DNA of 63,156 nucleotides from Burkholderia sp. Bp8992 (GCF_003853705.1 NZ_QTQI01000035.1:1-63156); one strand, 5' to 3'. Shown: positions 1 through 9,984, counted from the stretch's first letter. Notes: a model not told the origin generated them from the sequence alone. A program made the numbers and translations.

Positions 1-72
1 GACCGTGAAACGACTCTACGCCGATGATAGTGCGGATTCCCGTGTGAAAGTAGGTAATCGTCAGGCTCCCTA
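1..72 (+). rRNA. rrf: 5S ribosomal RNA, 3' part
   Basis: The first ~72 bases match the 3' half of a betaproteobacterial 5S rRNA, including the stretch with GCCGATGATAGTGCGG and the closing region around GTAGGTAATCGTCAGGCTCC. The 5' part lies before the window, so this is the tail of an rRNA operon. A strong terminator hairpin follows within ten bases. The exact 3' end is estimated from the point where the acceptor-stem side should finish. Confidence 0.9.
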
Positions 73-79
73 AGCCAGA

Positions 80-107
80 AACCCCCGCCCGAAAGGCGGG
101 GGTTTTT
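80..107 (+). terminator. Rho-independent terminator of the rRNA operon
   Basis: A GC-rich stem (ACCCCCGCC pairing with GGCGGGGGT) closes a short CGAAA loop and runs directly into five T residues. It sits just behind the 5S rRNA, as expected for the end of a ribosomal RNA operon. Confidence 0.93.
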
Positions 108-184
108 GCATTGGCGCGAAGGAAATGCGCGCCGAATGGCTGGTGACGACGCATCCAGCACCCACCTTTTGACGACACCTCCAC

Positions 185-901
185 TCAAGAAACGACAACC
201 GTAAATTCGATGCCCGATTCAAAGTCCAGCGTCGTGGTCGAAAATCGCGGATCGTCGTCGAGGTAGTGCTTGTACGGTCGAACGGCGTCCTCGGCTGTAT
301 ACATGTTGTCGGCCAGTACCACCGATCCCGGGCGCAGCAGTCGCTCGATCTGCTTGAACAGTTTCAGATAGGCGTCGGCCCATACGTCGATAAATACCAG
401 GTCGAACGTACCGTCCAGCTCGGCAACGGTGTCGAATACGTTGCCCTCCCGCATGTCCACATAGGCGTCCAGGCCCGCTGTTCTGACGTGCGCGCGCAGA
501 TGTGCACACTTCAGCGCATCGCACTCGGTCGCCACGACCACGCCTCGGCCCAAGGTACGCAGCGCCTCGGCGAAATACAGGGTGGACACGCCGCGGGAGC
601 TGCCGAGTTCGAGGATTCTCGCCGGCCGTCGCGAAAGCACCATGTTGCGCAAGAATCTTCCCGTTTCCGCCGACACGGCCAACGATAGCGGACTGCCTTC
701 CGAGGTCGCGAAGTCGTCGGTGGACAGCCCGAGATTCTCGAGAAACCGTCCACGCAGCCGAGGCGCAAGCGCCTCGTATTCATCGCCAAGCGACAGGAAC
801 GCTTCGTCCGATCCCTCGAACTGCGCGCGGGCGCGCGCGATGATTTCCGCGCGGCTCTCCTCATGAAGCCGTTGCAGAAGAGCAATGGTGGATGAAGCCA
901 T
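185..901 (-). CDS. Class I SAM-dependent O-methyltransferase
   Basis: A 238-residue protein with the CmoM/catechol O-methyltransferase-like fold. The SAM-binding motif I (ILELGSSRGVST, about residues 96-107) is followed by an acidic loop and by a conserved DLVFIDVWADAY segment, then RPGSVVLADN, the usual post-motif II region of the AdoMet_MTase / methyltransf_24 family. The start at 901 is preferred over an upstream in-frame ATG at 988 because AAGGGA lies seven bases before it. It is transcribed away from the sigma-factor operon and is not obviously linked to it. The methyl acceptor is unknown. It is cytosolic, with no signal peptide or membrane segment. Confidence 0.8.
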   Translation of the reverse strand: MASSTIALLQRLHEESRAEIIARARAQFEGSDEAFLSLGDEYEALAPRLRGRFLENLGLSTDDFATSEGSPLSLAVSAETGRFLRNMVLSRRPARILELGSSRGVSTLYFAEALRTLGRGVVVATECDALKCAHLRAHVRTAGLDAYVDMREGNVFDTVAELDGTFDLVFIDVWADAYLKLFKQIERLLRPGSVVLADNMYTAEDAVRPYKHYLDDDPRFSTTTLDFESGIEFTVVVS

Positions 902-1006
902 AAGTTTCCCTTGAAGAGATTGATGAAGTCGACGCGGTATCCGGCGATCGCCCGCTCCGCCAGGCTTCCTGTACTGTCGTTCCGTCATCGATGCGCCCAG
1001 GCGGCG

Positions 1007-1303
1007 CTACGACCTGCGGGCGAGCGTGATGGCGCGTTCGGGACACGCCGTCACGCAAAGTCCGCATGAACGGCAGGCTTGCGCATTCGGCGTGTAGGCG
1101 ACTGTCATTCCGTGCACGCGCTGCTTCAGGCGATGCATCAAACCGAGGCCGAGGTAATCGGCGTTGTCGATGCGCCGGATCTCGAACACGTTCTCGGGGC
1201 AAACGGCAACGCAATCCCCCTTGCCCTCGCAACGTTTCAGATCGACGATCGGCGCAATCACCCCCGGCTTCTGCTTGCAGTCGCCTGTCGAGTTCTCGCG
1301 CAT
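1007..1303 (-). CDS. Small ferredoxin with two iron-sulfur motifs, one incomplete
   Basis: A 98-residue protein of the 4Fe-4S dicluster ferredoxin type. The second motif is canonical (C77-x2-C80-x2-C83-x3-C87P). The first reads C25-x5-C31-x3-C35P, so the middle cysteine of the usual CxxCxxCxxxCP is replaced by lysine, which suggests a 3Fe-4S or modified cluster at that site. The start at 1303 is supported by GGGAGAG a few bases upstream. It is the last gene of a tight minus-strand run with a small membrane protein and an ECF sigma factor, so an electron-transfer role tied to that sigma factor's regulon is likely. The redox partner is not known. Confidence 0.85.
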   Translation of the reverse strand: MRENSTGDCKQKPGVIAPIVDLKRCEGKGDCVAVCPENVFEIRRIDNADYLGLGLMHRLKQRVHGMTVAYTPNAQACRSCGLCVTACPERAITLARRS

Positions 1304-1305
1304 GC

Positions 1306-1614
1306 TCACTCTCCCGCACGCGGGTTGCTGTCCGATCGCCATGCGGCCCGAAAACGCTCGCGTTCTTCCGGCGTCATCGATTCCCACTTGCGCCAGTGGC
1401 GCCGGCCGTGCCAGCCGCGGTGCCCGCGGAATCCGCCGAACAGAATGCGGCTCAACACGAGCAGGCCCAGCGCATGGGCAAAGTCGATCGTACGGGCGCC
1501 GACGAACAGGGCCGGCATCACCCAGTTCCACAGCATCATGACGACCCATCCGAGCACGCCTATGGCGATCACCACGAGCAGCGCCTTGCCGGCACATCTG
1601 ATTCGAAAATTCAT
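1306..1614 (-). CDS. Small two-helix membrane protein between sigma factor and ferredoxin
   Basis: A 102-residue protein with two hydrophobic stretches (about residues 9-25 and 29-60) and a very basic, histidine/arginine-rich C-terminal tail (RGHRGWHGRRHWRKW) that should face the cytoplasm. No known domain is recognised. Its stop codon is two bases from the ferredoxin start and its own start lies 12 bases after the sigma-factor stop, so the three genes form one transcript. By position it could act as an anti-sigma or sensor component, but it lacks the zinc-binding HxxxCxxC signature of classic ZAS anti-sigma factors, so this is only a guess. Confidence 0.7.
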   Translation of the reverse strand: MNFRIRCAGKALLVVIAIGVLGWVVMMLWNWVMPALFVGARTIDFAHALGLLVLSRILFGGFRGHRGWHGRRHWRKWESMTPEERERFRAAWRSDSNPRAGE

Positions 1615-1626
1615 CCGTCGACTCCG

Positions 1627-2208
1627 TTAGTTATCCAGTTCGTCATAAATGGGCTGCAGTCGGGCGCGCAGATGCAAGACCGCATAACGTTTGCGCGCGA
1701 GCAGGGTATTGAGCGCGATACCGCTTTGCGCGGTCATCTCCTTGAATGACTGCCCTTCCAGTTCATGCGCGATGAAAACCTCACGCTGATTGGGTGGCAA
1801 CTCGTCGAGTGCATCCTGCAAGGCCTTGAGCACCAGCGTGCGCGCGTAGCGTGCTTCGGGGCCGGCATCGTGCGCCGGGAGCGCGAGGTCCAGTCGATAC
1901 TCGCTGTTCGCTTCGTCCTCGGCGTCGAGCAATTCGGTCAGCGGCTGCTCTTTCTTCTTGCGAAAACGATCGATGATGCGGTTGCGCGCAGTACGGAAAA
2001 GCCACGCGCTCGCCTGTTCGATGGGGGCAGGCAGGCGATAGGCCTGCACGAATTCATGAAACACATCCTGCAGGATGTCTTCGGCATCGTCCGGGTCGCG
2101 GATCCGGCGCCGGATGAAATTCACTAGTCTCGTTCGTTCACGCATCACCGTCGCCGTGATGTCGCGGTCTGGGTCGGTCATCATGTGCGAAGTGGGTGGC
2201 GATTCCAT
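1627..2208 (-). CDS. ECF-type RNA polymerase sigma factor
   Basis: A 193-residue sigma-70 family protein lacking region 1. Region 2 spans about residues 25-95, with the core-binding stretch DAEDILQDVFHEF and the -10 recognition/melting part ending in WLFRTARNRIIDRFRKKK. Region 4 (about residues 128-185) has LPPNQREVFIAHELEGQSF and the recognition helix. It is the first gene of an operon with a small membrane protein and a ferredoxin. Alternative starts lie at the double Met around residues 9-10. The target promoters are unknown; autoregulation from the 278-bp gap shared with the divergent chemoreceptor gene is likely for this family but not shown. Confidence 0.92.
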   Translation of the reverse strand: MESPPTSHMMTDPDRDITATVMRERTRLVNFIRRRIRDPDDAEDILQDVFHEFVQAYRLPAPIEQASAWLFRTARNRIIDRFRKKKEQPLTELLDAEDEANSEYRLDLALPAHDAGPEARYARTLVLKALQDALDELPPNQREVFIAHELEGQSFKEMTAQSGIALNTLLARKRYAVLHLRARLQPIYDELDN

Positions 2209-2486
2209 GCCTGTGAAGACGTTTCAGGCGCCGGAATATTGTGGCGCGTGTGAAAATTCGCTGCCGGGCACATCTCTGCCATGCGCCACCGACAGTCGGC
2301 ACGGTAGCCCGGTCTTGCCGAATCGGTCCCGTCTTCCTCCCGCGACTCCGCAACCCGGCCGGTCCCTTATCCGAACTGGTCTGGCCAGTCAGGCCTTAAG
2401 TTCTCCCGACCGCTGTCGTTAAACAGGACGTTGCCGGCCTCCGGCGACCCCATTCAAATAACGCGGTAATGGAGATCGAAGTCATC

Positions 2487-4316
2487 ATGCTGTCCTCGAT
2501 TCGTGCTCGGATACTTGCGACCTGCGTCGCCATCGTGGTCACGGCGCTGGCCGTGACGGGGGGGCTGGTCTATTACGTCGTCAAGAACCACAACGACGAG
2601 GCCATCGACCAGAATCACAAGTCGATCCTCGCCGGTCACGCGCTGGCGATCAACGAATGGGTGGCCAGCAGAGCACGGGAAACCCAGGCACTCGCCGACA
2701 CGATCGCGATCGGCGAAGGCGACCCGCTGCCGGCGTTGAAGCTGCTCGGCAAGTCGGGCGGTTTCGAGGTGCTGACGCTCGGCCTGCCGGACAAGACCGC
2801 GTTCTCGAACGTCCCGCTCGCGCCCGGCTACGACCCGACCGCACGCCCCTGGTACAAGCAGGCCGTCAGCGCGGGCCAGCTGGTCGTGACGGCGCTCTAC
2901 CGTGATGCAACGACGGGCAAGCCGGCGGTTGCGTTTGCGGTGCCCGTGGTACGCGACGGCACGGTGAAGGGCGTACTGGCCGCCAGCCTGTTCATGGAGA
3001 GCGTGAGCGCGATCGTCACCTCCGTTCACCCGACACCGGCGAGCTTCGCATTCCTGGTGGACAAGAGCGGCCGCGTGATCGCGTCGGCCAAGACCGACCT
3101 GATCATGAAGCCCGCGACCGGTCTTTCGCCGGTGCTCGATTCCGAACACCTCGGCGCGCTGCAGTCGGCATCCGCGCCCGTCGCGGTCGACGTCGACGGG
3201 GCCACCAAGCTGGTGCGCGCACAGCCGATCGCCGGCACCGACTGGTCGCTGGTGCTCGCGCTCGACAAGGCGGACGTGACGGCCGGCATGCGTGCGGTCG
3301 CGACGACGACGCTGGCTGCCATCCTGATCGTTGCCGTCATCGCGGCGGCACTCGTCGGCGCGATGACGAACGCGGCCTTCAAACGCATTCTGCTGGTTCG
3401 CGATGCGCTCACGGACGTCTCGAGCGGTAGCGGCGACCTGACGAAACGCCTGCCTGCCGACGGCGCGGACGAAGCTGCGCAGATCGCGCATGCGTTCAAC
3501 CTGTTCGCCGAAAAGATCAGCACGATCCTGCTGCAGATTCGCGAGTTCAGCGAGTCCGTCAACCTGGCGAGCGCCGAGATTGCGCAGGGCAACCAGGATC
3601 TGTCGAGCCGGACCGAACATGCGGCGTCGAGCCTTCAGGAAACGGCCGCCGCGCTCGAGGAAATCGCCGGCACGGCCCGCAACTCGGCCGATGCGGCAAG
3701 CCAGGTGAGCCGTCTGGCGGAATCCGCGTCGAACGTCGCGCTGCGCGGCGGCTCGGTCGTGAGCGAGGTCGTGTCGACGATGAACGACATCACGCAAGCG
3801 TCCGGCGAGATCGCCAATATCGTCGGCGTGATCGACGGCATCGCGTTCCAGACCAACATCCTCGCGTTGAACGCCGCCGTCGAGGCAGCACGCGCGAACG
3901 AGCACGGCCGTGGCTTCGCGGTCGTCGCGGGCGAGGTGCGTGCACTCGCGCAACGTAGCGCGCAGGCCGCCAAGGAGATCAAGCAACTGATTCACTCGTC
4001 GGTCGAGAAGATCGAAGGCGGCTCCGGACTCGTCCAGACGGCCGGCGCGACGATGGACGAAATCGTCGCGGGCGTGCGCAGCATCACGGGCGTGATCGCC
4101 GAGATTACCGTCGCGGCAAAGGAGCAGAGCACGGGTCTCGAACAGGTGAATCAGGCCGTGTCGCATCTCGACGATGCGACGCAGCAGAATGCGGCGCTCG
4201 TCGAGCAGTCGGCCGCCGCGGCGACGTTGCTGCGCGAGCAGGCCGCCAGGCTCGCGCAGACGGTCGGCGAGTTCAAGCTCGAGGACCATCGTGCATCGAC
4301 GTCGCAGCCGGCCTGA
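2487..4316 (+). CDS. Methyl-accepting chemotaxis protein with periplasmic double-Cache sensor
   Basis: About 609 residues. An N-terminal transmembrane helix (about residues 7-30) is followed by a long periplasmic region with dCache features (PWYKQA, and a second lobe with [14 protein letters not shown]). A second membrane helix follows (near 275-300), then HAMP and the cytoplasmic signalling domain with the highly conserved hairpin tip containing [19 protein letters not shown]. Ligands of this Cache class are often amino or organic acids; the specific ligand cannot be read here. The start at 2487 has GGAG about 13 bases upstream; an alternative in-frame ATG is at 2469. No CheR-tethering pentapeptide is seen at the C terminus. 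The gene stands alone, divergent from the sigma-factor operon. Confidence 0.93.
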   Translation: MLSSIRARILATCVAIVVTALAVTGGLVYYVVKNHNDEAIDQNHKSILAGHALAINEWVASRARETQALADTIAIGEGDPLPALKLLGKSGGFEVLTLGLPDKTAFSNVPLAPGYDPTARPWYKQAVSAGQLVVTALYRDATTGKPAVAFAVPVVRDGTVKGVLAASLFMESVSAIVTSVHPTPASFAFLVDKSGRVIASAKTDLIMKPATGLSPVLDSEHLGALQSASAPVAVDVDGATKLVRAQPIAGTDWSLVLALDKADVTAGMRAVATTTLAAILIVAVIAAALVGAMTNAAFKRILLVRDALTDVSSGSGDLTKRLPADGADEAAQIAHAFNLFAEKISTILLQIREFSESVNLASAEIAQGNQDLSSRTEHAASSLQETAAALEEIAGTARNSADAASQVSRLAESASNVALRGGSVVSEVVSTMNDITQASGEIANIVGVIDGIAFQTNILALNAAVEAARANEHGRGFAVVAGEVRALAQRSAQAAKEIKQLIHSSVEKIEGGSGLVQTAGATMDEIVAGVRSITGVIAEITVAAKEQSTGLEQVNQAVSHLDDATQQNAALVEQSAAAATLLREQAARLAQTVGEFKLEDHRASTSQPA

Positions 4317-4412
4317 CGAGGCGCGATACCGGCTGCGTCCATCCGCGACATGGGCGGGCGCAGCGTCCTTCGCGCGTGCGTGACTGTCCGGTCAGCCGGA
4401 ATCGCGCGCAGC

Positions 4413-4784
4413 CTACATGACCTGCGAAGCATGTCCGGCGACGACGCGCCAGCCGGCGCCCGAGCGGCGCCAGAGACGCGTATAGGCGAACGTGCCGTTG
4501 AACGCCGCGCCATCGAAATGGCCGGCGAGTGTCGCTTTCGTCGTGGTCAGGATCATCGCTTCGATCGCGCATGCGCGCATCTCGTGGACGTCGAGCTTCT
4601 CCAGGCGCAGAAGCTTCGAGCGATGCGCGGACAGATCGTCCTCCTTCGAGATGACCTGGCCGGTCGGGACGGTGAACACCAGCTCGTCGTCCAGCAGCGC
4701 GTCGAGCGCGTCGATATCGTTGACCAGCATCGCCGCGCGTAACGCGGTTTCAAACGGTTCGATGACGGTACGGATTGCTTCCAT
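4413..4784 (-). CDS. NTF2-like (SnoaL/DUF4440-type) protein
   Basis: A 123-residue protein with the cone-shaped NTF2-like fold pattern: an N-terminal helix pair (IRTVIEPFETALRAAML, then DIDALDALLDDELVFTVP) followed by beta strands ending in TRLWRRSGAGWRVVAGHAS, typical of DUF4440/SnoaL_2 proteins of unknown or varied function. The start at 4784 is chosen because GCGAGGAT precedes it; 16 extra residues would come from the upstream ATG at 4832. No partner gene gives a function. It is likely cytosolic. Confidence 0.8.
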   Translation of the reverse strand: MEAIRTVIEPFETALRAAMLVNDIDALDALLDDELVFTVPTGQVISKEDDLSAHRSKLLRLEKLDVHEMRACAIEAMILTTTKATLAGHFDGAAFNGTFAYTRLWRRSGAGWRVVAGHASQVM

Positions 4785-5095
4785 GTCGGATCCTCGCTGG
4801 GTTGTGACTGCACACGCAATGGCGACGGACAAAGCCTACCGCGCATTCGACAGTGCCTGGCTACGGACGAACCGGCGAGCCGGCTCGGCGGTGCGGACGT
4901 GTCGCGGATCGTTGGCCTGTCGCTGACGTCGCTCGTCCATGACGCGGGCCGCAAGCCGTTCTCGCGGCCGCTGCGAGGTGCCGCGGCGAGCGTCGACCGG
5001 ATTGCCCGGAGAGTCGGCGCCCGGTTGACGTTACAGCGTGAGCGTCCGCAGGCGTTCGACTTGTGCTTCGAGCCCGAGGTCATGGGCGGCGTGCT
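4785..5095. other. Intergenic gap with no recognised gene
   Basis: Between the NTF2-like gene and the AraC-type regulator, both on the minus strand. The 311 bases are GC-rich. I see no convincing coding signal, RNA gene or strong hairpin. It should hold the promoter of the NTF2-like gene near its right edge. Confidence 0.5.
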
Positions 5096-6100
5096 TCACG
5101 GCTCCGCCTTCGCCGCATGCACGTCACGCCGGAACGCGCCGGGGCTCGTGCCCGTCCATTTGCGAAACGCGCGATGGAACGCGCTCGGCTCGGTGAAACC
5201 GAGTTCGGCCGCGATCTCCGCGACGCTGAGCGCGTGCCCGCGCAGCAGCGACTGGGCCAGCGCGCCGCGCAGCTCGTCCTTGATCGCCGCGAAGCTTTGT
5301 CCTTCGCTGCGCAAGCGCCGCCGCAGCGTCGCCGGCGTCGTGCCGAGGCGAACGGCCAGCGCATCGAAGTCGGGCCACTCGGCGGCTGGCAGCGCTTTCA
5401 GGTGCGCGCGCGTCTTCGCGACCCAGCCGGTATCGTGCCGGTAGCGGACCAGCAGGTTGCCGGGCGCGCCGCGCAGGAAGGCTTTCAGCGCCTGCGCGGA
5501 GCGGATCGTCGGCAGCGCGAGGTACGCGGCGTTGAACGCGAGCCGGCTGTCGGGCCGGTCGAAATGCACGGGCACGCCGAAGAACTGGTGATAGTCGCTG
5601 CGCTGATCGGGGCTCGGGCACGCGAAATCGATACGCTGCAGCGGAATGCGCCGGCCGGTCAGCCAGCACGCCACGCCGAGCAGGATCAGCCAGAACGTCC
5701 GGTACGCGAACGCCGGATACGGCGCGCCCGACTGCGTCAGCACGATCTGCGCCTGCCCGTCGGCCACGACGAGCTCGCCATGCGGCTCGTCGAGCACCAC
5801 GCGCATGAACTGCAGCGCACGCCGCAACGCCTGCTCGAGCGTGCCGGCGTGCAGCACCGCGTGGCAGAGCAGCGTGAAGCTGCCTTGCCGCATCGGGCGC
5901 GCGGCGAGGCCGAAGAATTCGTCGTCGAGCGTGCCGGCGATCGCCAGCCACAGCCGGCCGTACTGCTGCGGCGTGACGGGCTCGTGCACGGTGGCCGGCA
6001 GGCCGGCGGCGCGCAGCACCGGTTCCGTCGGCAACCCGCGCCGGCGCAGGCACGCGAGCGCATCGTCGACGAAATCCGGCGAAATCATCTGCGGCCCCAT
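5096..6100 (-). CDS. AraC-family transcriptional regulator (Arabinose_bd / OruR-like)
   Basis: About 334 residues. The N-terminal two thirds match the ligand-binding domain of the ArgR/OruR/FadR-like AraC group (LCHAVLHAGTLEQALRRALQFM), and the C-terminal ~90 residues carry the double helix-turn-helix, with SVAEIAAELGFTEPSAFHRAFRKWTG as the second one. The start at 6100 is supported by GGGAGGA ten bases upstream. The gene is divergent from the acyl-CoA synthetase operon across a 145-bp gap, so control of that operon by a fatty or aromatic acid or its CoA ester is the natural inference. Confidence 0.9.
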   Translation of the reverse strand: MGPQMISPDFVDDALACLRRRGLPTEPVLRAAGLPATVHEPVTPQQYGRLWLAIAGTLDDEFFGLAARPMRQGSFTLLCHAVLHAGTLEQALRRALQFMRVVLDEPHGELVVADGQAQIVLTQSGAPYPAFAYRTFWLILLGVACWLTGRRIPLQRIDFACPSPDQRSDYHQFFGVPVHFDRPDSRLAFNAAYLALPTIRSAQALKAFLRGAPGNLLVRYRHDTGWVAKTRAHLKALPAAEWPDFDALAVRLGTTPATLRRRLRSEGQSFAAIKDELRGALAQSLLRGHALSVAEIAAELGFTEPSAFHRAFRKWTGTSPGAFRRDVHAAKAEP

Positions 6101-6245
6101 TTTTTTGCATCCTCCCGACATGGCAAAAGCGATCACGATTCTAGATTCTGTTTGTCATTGATTGCAATGTGCGGGCTGTCTACTATCGAGATATCCCCCG
6201 TCGCGCCCCTGGCTCGCCGGCGGCTATAACACACAGGAGACACGC

Positions 6246-7913
6246 ATGCCTGATGGAGCTACCGCCCGGGCGGTGCCGGCCTACGCCGACGCCGTGGCCC
6301 GGTTCAGTATCGAGACCGCCGCCGCGCAGTTGCACGGCGACCTGGAGCGCGGCCTGAACGCGTGCGTCGAATGCTGCGACCGGCACGCGACGGCGGACGC
6401 GGTCGCCCTCGACTGGATCGACATCGGCGGGCAGCACCACCGCTTCACGTTCGCGCAGATGCAGGCGCTGTCGGCCCGGGTCGCGAACCTGCTCGTCGCG
6501 CAGGGCGTGAAGCCGGGCGACGTCGTGGCCGGCATGCTGCCGCGCACGCCCGAGCTCGTCGCGACGATCCTCGGCACGTGGCGCGCGGGCGCCGTCTATC
6601 AGCCGCTGTTTACCGCGTTCGGCCCGAAGGCGATCGAGCACCGGCTGCGTATGAGCCATGCACGCGTCGTCGTGACCAACGTCGCGAATCGCGCGAAGCT
6701 CGACGAGATCGCCGATTGCCCGCCGGTCGCGACGGTGCGCGAAGCAGGCGAGACGCTGCCGGCGCACGACATCGATTTCCGCGCGGCGCTCGATGCGCAG
6801 GCCGATACGTTCGAACCCGTGCTGCGCAAGGGCACGGACCTGTTCATGATGATGTCGACGTCGGGCACGACGGGCTTGCCGAAGGGCGTGCCGGTGCCGT
6901 TGTACGCGCTGCTCGCGTTCGGTGCGTACATGCGCGAGGCGGTCGACCTGCGCGCCGGCGACCGGTTCTGGAACATCGCCGATCCGGGCTGGGCGTACGG
7001 CCTCTATTACGCGATCACGGGCCCGCTGCTGCTCGGCCATGCGACGACGCTCCACGAGGGCGGCTTCACGGTCGACAGCACGTACGACGTGATCGAGCGG
7101 CTCGGCATCACGAGCCTGGCCGGCTCGCCGACCGCGTACCGAATGCTGATGGCCGCCGGGCCGGAGGCGGCCGCGCGCGTGAAGGGCAAGCTGCGCGTGG
7201 TGAGCAGTGCGGGCGAACCGCTGAATCCGGAAGTCGTGCGCTGGTTCGACGCGGCGCTCGGCGCGCCGATCTACGATCACTACGGCCAGACCGAACTCGG
7301 GATGGTCGTGAACAACCATCACGGTCTTGCGCACGCGGTGCATGTCGGTTCGGCCGGCTTCGCGATGCCGGGCTACCGCGTCGCGGTGCTCGACGAGTCG
7401 GGTCGCGAGCTCGGCCCCGGCGAACCCGGCAACCTCGCGATCGACATCGCGCGCTCGCCGCTGCTGTGGTTCCACGGCTACTGGCAGCAGGACACGCCGG
7501 CGATCGCGGGCGGCTACTACCGGACCGGCGACAACGTCGAGCTGGAGCCGGACGGCACCGTGAGCTTCATCGGCCGCGCGGACGACGTGATCACGTCGTC
7601 CGGCTACCGGATCGGCCCGTTCGACGTGGAAAGCGCGCTGATCGAGCATCCGGCCGTCAGCGAAGCCGCGGTGATCGGCGTGCCCGATCCGGAGCGCACG
7701 GAGATCGTGAAGGCGTTCGTCGTCCTGTCGAAAGGCTTCGACGGCACGCCGGAACTGGCCGAGGAATTGAGCCTGCATGTGAAGCGGCGGCTGTCCGCTC
7801 ACGCGTATCCGCGCGCGATCGACTTCGTCGACGCGCTGCCGAAAACCCCGAGCGGCAAGATCCAGCGCTTCGTACTGCGCAAGATGGAAGCCGAGAAGGC
7901 CGCTCAACCCTGA
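6246..7913 (+). CDS. Acyl-CoA synthetase (AMP-forming, ANL superfamily)
   Basis: A 555-residue adenylate-forming enzyme that activates a carboxylic acid to its CoA ester. Seen motifs are the P-loop [13 protein letters not shown] (about residues 204-216), DHYGQTELG (A5) and YYRTGDN (A7), and a C-terminal lysine region TPSGKIQR. The overall pattern resembles medium-chain/acetyl-type synthetases. An AGGAG sits before the ATG at 6246. It is the first gene of a three-gene operon with an SDR-type 3-hydroxyacyl-CoA dehydrogenase and a thiolase, so it probably starts a beta-oxidation-like route. The exact acid (medium-chain or branched) is not visible. Confidence 0.9.
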   Translation: MPDGATARAVPAYADAVARFSIETAAAQLHGDLERGLNACVECCDRHATADAVALDWIDIGGQHHRFTFAQMQALSARVANLLVAQGVKPGDVVAGMLPRTPELVATILGTWRAGAVYQPLFTAFGPKAIEHRLRMSHARVVVTNVANRAKLDEIADCPPVATVREAGETLPAHDIDFRAALDAQADTFEPVLRKGTDLFMMMSTSGTTGLPKGVPVPLYALLAFGAYMREAVDLRAGDRFWNIADPGWAYGLYYAITGPLLLGHATTLHEGGFTVDSTYDVIERLGITSLAGSPTAYRMLMAAGPEAAARVKGKLRVVSSAGEPLNPEVVRWFDAALGAPIYDHYGQTELGMVVNNHHGLAHAVHVGSAGFAMPGYRVAVLDESGRELGPGEPGNLAIDIARSPLLWFHGYWQQDTPAIAGGYYRTGDNVELEPDGTVSFIGRADDVITSSGYRIGPFDVESALIEHPAVSEAAVIGVPDPERTEIVKAFVVLSKGFDGTPELAEELSLHVKRRLSAHAYPRAIDFVDALPKTPSGKIQRFVLRKMEAEKAAQP

Positions 7914-7926
7914 ATACGGACTGCGA

Positions 7927-8694
7927 ATGAATATCAAGGATCGCGTTTTTCTGATTACGGGCGCCGGTTCGGGCCTCGGCGCCGCGGTGGCGCGCATGGT
8001 CGTCGAGCAAGGCGGCAAGGCCGTGCTGCTGGACGTCAATGACGATGCGGGCACGAGCCTCGCGCACGAACTCGGCACGGCCGCACGCTTCGTGAAGACC
8101 GACGTGACGAGCGAGGCCGACGGCCAGGCGGCCGTCGCCGCCGCGCGCGACGCGTTCGGCCGCATCGACGCGCTGGTCAATTGCGCGGGCGTCGCGCCGG
8201 GCGAGAAGGTCGTCGGCCGCGACGGCCCGCACTCGCTCGACCGTTTCGCGCGTGCGGTGTCGATCAACCTGGTCGGCACCTTCAACATGATCCGGCTGGC
8301 CGCCGAAGCGATGTCGAAGCAGGACGCCGATGCGGAAGGCGAGCGCGGCGTGATCGTCAACACCGCATCGGTCGCGGCGTTCGACGGGCAGATCGGGCAG
8401 GCGGCGTATGCTGCGTCGAAGAGCGGCGTGGTGGGCATGACGCTGCCGATCGCGCGCGAACTCGCGCGCTTCGGCATTCGCGTCGTGACGGTCGCGCCGG
8501 GCATCTTCGCGACGCCGATGATGGCCGGCATGCCGCAGGACGTGCAGGACGCGCTCGGCAAGAGCGTGCCGTTCCCGCCGCGGCTCGGCCGCCCGGAAGA
8601 ATTTGCGGCGCTGGTGCGCCACATCGCCGAGAACACGATGCTGAACGGCGAAGTCATCCGTCTCGATGGCGCGTTGCGCATGGCACCGCGCTGA
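7927..8694 (+). CDS. SDR-family 3-hydroxyacyl-CoA dehydrogenase
   Basis: A 255-residue short-chain dehydrogenase resembling HSD17B10 (type 2 3-hydroxyacyl-CoA dehydrogenase). The cofactor motif TGAGSGLG is at residues 12-19, NCAG is in the middle, and the catalytic YAASK follows the serine of the NTASVAAF strand. It oxidises a 3-hydroxyacyl-CoA with NAD+. It starts 13 bases after the synthetase stop and is followed 18 bases later by the thiolase. The SDR type in place of the FadB type is common for branched or aromatic acyl-CoA routes. Confidence 0.9.
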   Translation: MNIKDRVFLITGAGSGLGAAVARMVVEQGGKAVLLDVNDDAGTSLAHELGTAARFVKTDVTSEADGQAAVAAARDAFGRIDALVNCAGVAPGEKVVGRDGPHSLDRFARAVSINLVGTFNMIRLAAEAMSKQDADAEGERGVIVNTASVAAFDGQIGQAAYAASKSGVVGMTLPIARELARFGIRVVTVAPGIFATPMMAGMPQDVQDALGKSVPFPPRLGRPEEFAALVRHIAENTMLNGEVIRLDGALRMAPR

Positions 8695-8712
8695 CACTGG
8701 AGGAAGCGAATC

Positions 8713-9903
8713 ATGACGACTCAGGATCCGATCGTAATCGTTGGCACGGCGCGTACGCCGATGGGTGGCTTTCAGGGCGACCTGGCGGCAGCCAGCGCGA
8801 GCGACCTCGGCGCGGTGGCGATTCGTGCGGCGCTCGAACGCGCGAACGTGCCGGCCGAACGCATCGACGAAATCGTGTTCGGCTGCGTGCTGCCGGCCGG
8901 CCAGGGCCAGGCGCCGGCGCGGCAGGCCGCGCTGAAGGCAGGGCTGCCGCTCGGCGCGGGCGCGACCACGGTCAACAAGATGTGCGGTTCGGGGATGAAG
9001 GCCGCGATGTTCGCGCATGACCTGCTGCTGGCCGGTTCGGCGGCGGTAGCCGTCGCGGGCGGGATGGAGAGCATGACGAATGCGCCGTACCTGCTGCCGA
9101 AGGCACGCGCGGGCATGCGCATGGGTCACGGACAGGTGCTCGACCACATGTTCCTCGACGGGCTCGAGGACGCGTACGAGAAGGGCCGCCTGATGGGCAC
9201 GTTCGCCGAGGATTGCGCGCAGGCGTACCAGTTCACGCGCGAGGCGCAGGACGCGTTCGCGATCGCGTCGCTGACGCGCGCGCAGCGCGCGATTGCCGAA
9301 GGGCGCTTCGTGTCGGAGATCGCACCGGTGACCGTGAAGGCCGGCAAGACGGAAAGCGTCGTGTCGATCGACGAGCAGCCGGGCAACGCGAAGCTCGACA
9401 AGATTCCGACGCTGAAGCCGGCGTTTCGCGAAGGCGGCACGGTGACGGCAGCGAACGCGTCGTCGATCTCGGACGGCGCGGCCGCGCTCGTGATGATGCG
9501 CCGCTCGGAAGCCGAGAGCCTCGGCCTCACGCCGAAGGCCGTGATCGTCGGGCATTCGACGTTTGCGGACAAGCCCGGCCTGTTCGCGACCGCGCCGATC
9601 GGCGCGCTGCGCAAGCTGTCGGAGAAGACCGGTTGGAGCCTGCGCGACGTCGACCTGTTCGAGATCAACGAAGCGTTCGCGGTGGTGCCGATGGCCGCGA
9701 TGCGCGACCTCGACCTGCCGCACGAGAAGGTCAACGTGCACGGCGGCGCGTGCGCGCTCGGGCATCCGATCGGCGCATCGGGTGCGCGCGTGATGGTGAC
9801 GCTGCTGGCCGCGCTCGAAACGTATGGATTGAAGCGCGGCGTCGCATCGCTGTGCATCGGCGGCGGCGAGGCGACGGCGATCGCGATCGAGCGCATCGCG
9901 TAA
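8713..9903 (+). CDS. Acetyl-CoA C-acyltransferase (thiolase)
   Basis: A 396-residue thiolase, full length for the family. The nucleophilic Cys91 lies in NKMCGSGMKA, His351 is in CALGHPIGASG, and Cys381 in CIGGGEATA is the second active-site cysteine. It cleaves a 3-ketoacyl-CoA to acetyl-CoA (or propionyl-CoA) and a shortened acyl-CoA, or runs in reverse. It is the last gene of the AraC-linked operon and ends at a long bidirectional terminator. Confidence 0.95.
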   Translation: MTTQDPIVIVGTARTPMGGFQGDLAAASASDLGAVAIRAALERANVPAERIDEIVFGCVLPAGQGQAPARQAALKAGLPLGAGATTVNKMCGSGMKAAMFAHDLLLAGSAAVAVAGGMESMTNAPYLLPKARAGMRMGHGQVLDHMFLDGLEDAYEKGRLMGTFAEDCAQAYQFTREAQDAFAIASLTRAQRAIAEGRFVSEIAPVTVKAGKTESVVSIDEQPGNAKLDKIPTLKPAFREGGTVTAANASSISDGAAALVMMRRSEAESLGLTPKAVIVGHSTFADKPGLFATAPIGALRKLSEKTGWSLRDVDLFEINEAFAVVPMAAMRDLDLPHEKVNVHGGACALGHPIGASGARVMVTLLAALETYGLKRGVASLCIGGGEATAIAIERIA

Positions 9904-9931
9904 CGCATCGCGGATCACGCACGCTGCAACG

Positions 9932-9980
9932 CGGGCGACGGGTATCGTGCAAGGCGGACTTGCGCGATACCCGTCGCCCG
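9932..9980. terminator. Long bidirectional hairpin terminator
   Basis: An inverted repeat with arms of about 22 bases (CGGGCGACGGGTATCG plus GCAAG and their complements) around a GCGGA loop, followed by ATTTT. It lies between the thiolase and the convergent TetR gene and can terminate both. Confidence 0.88.
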
Positions 9981-9984
9981 ATTT

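Noticed and set aside
2454-4289. Very long open frame on the strand opposite the chemoreceptor gene
   Set aside because: It is an arginine/aspartate-rich shadow produced by GC-biased third codon positions. The same effect gives long antisense frames at 6183-8714, 7657-9918, 15349-18231 and 19820-21559.
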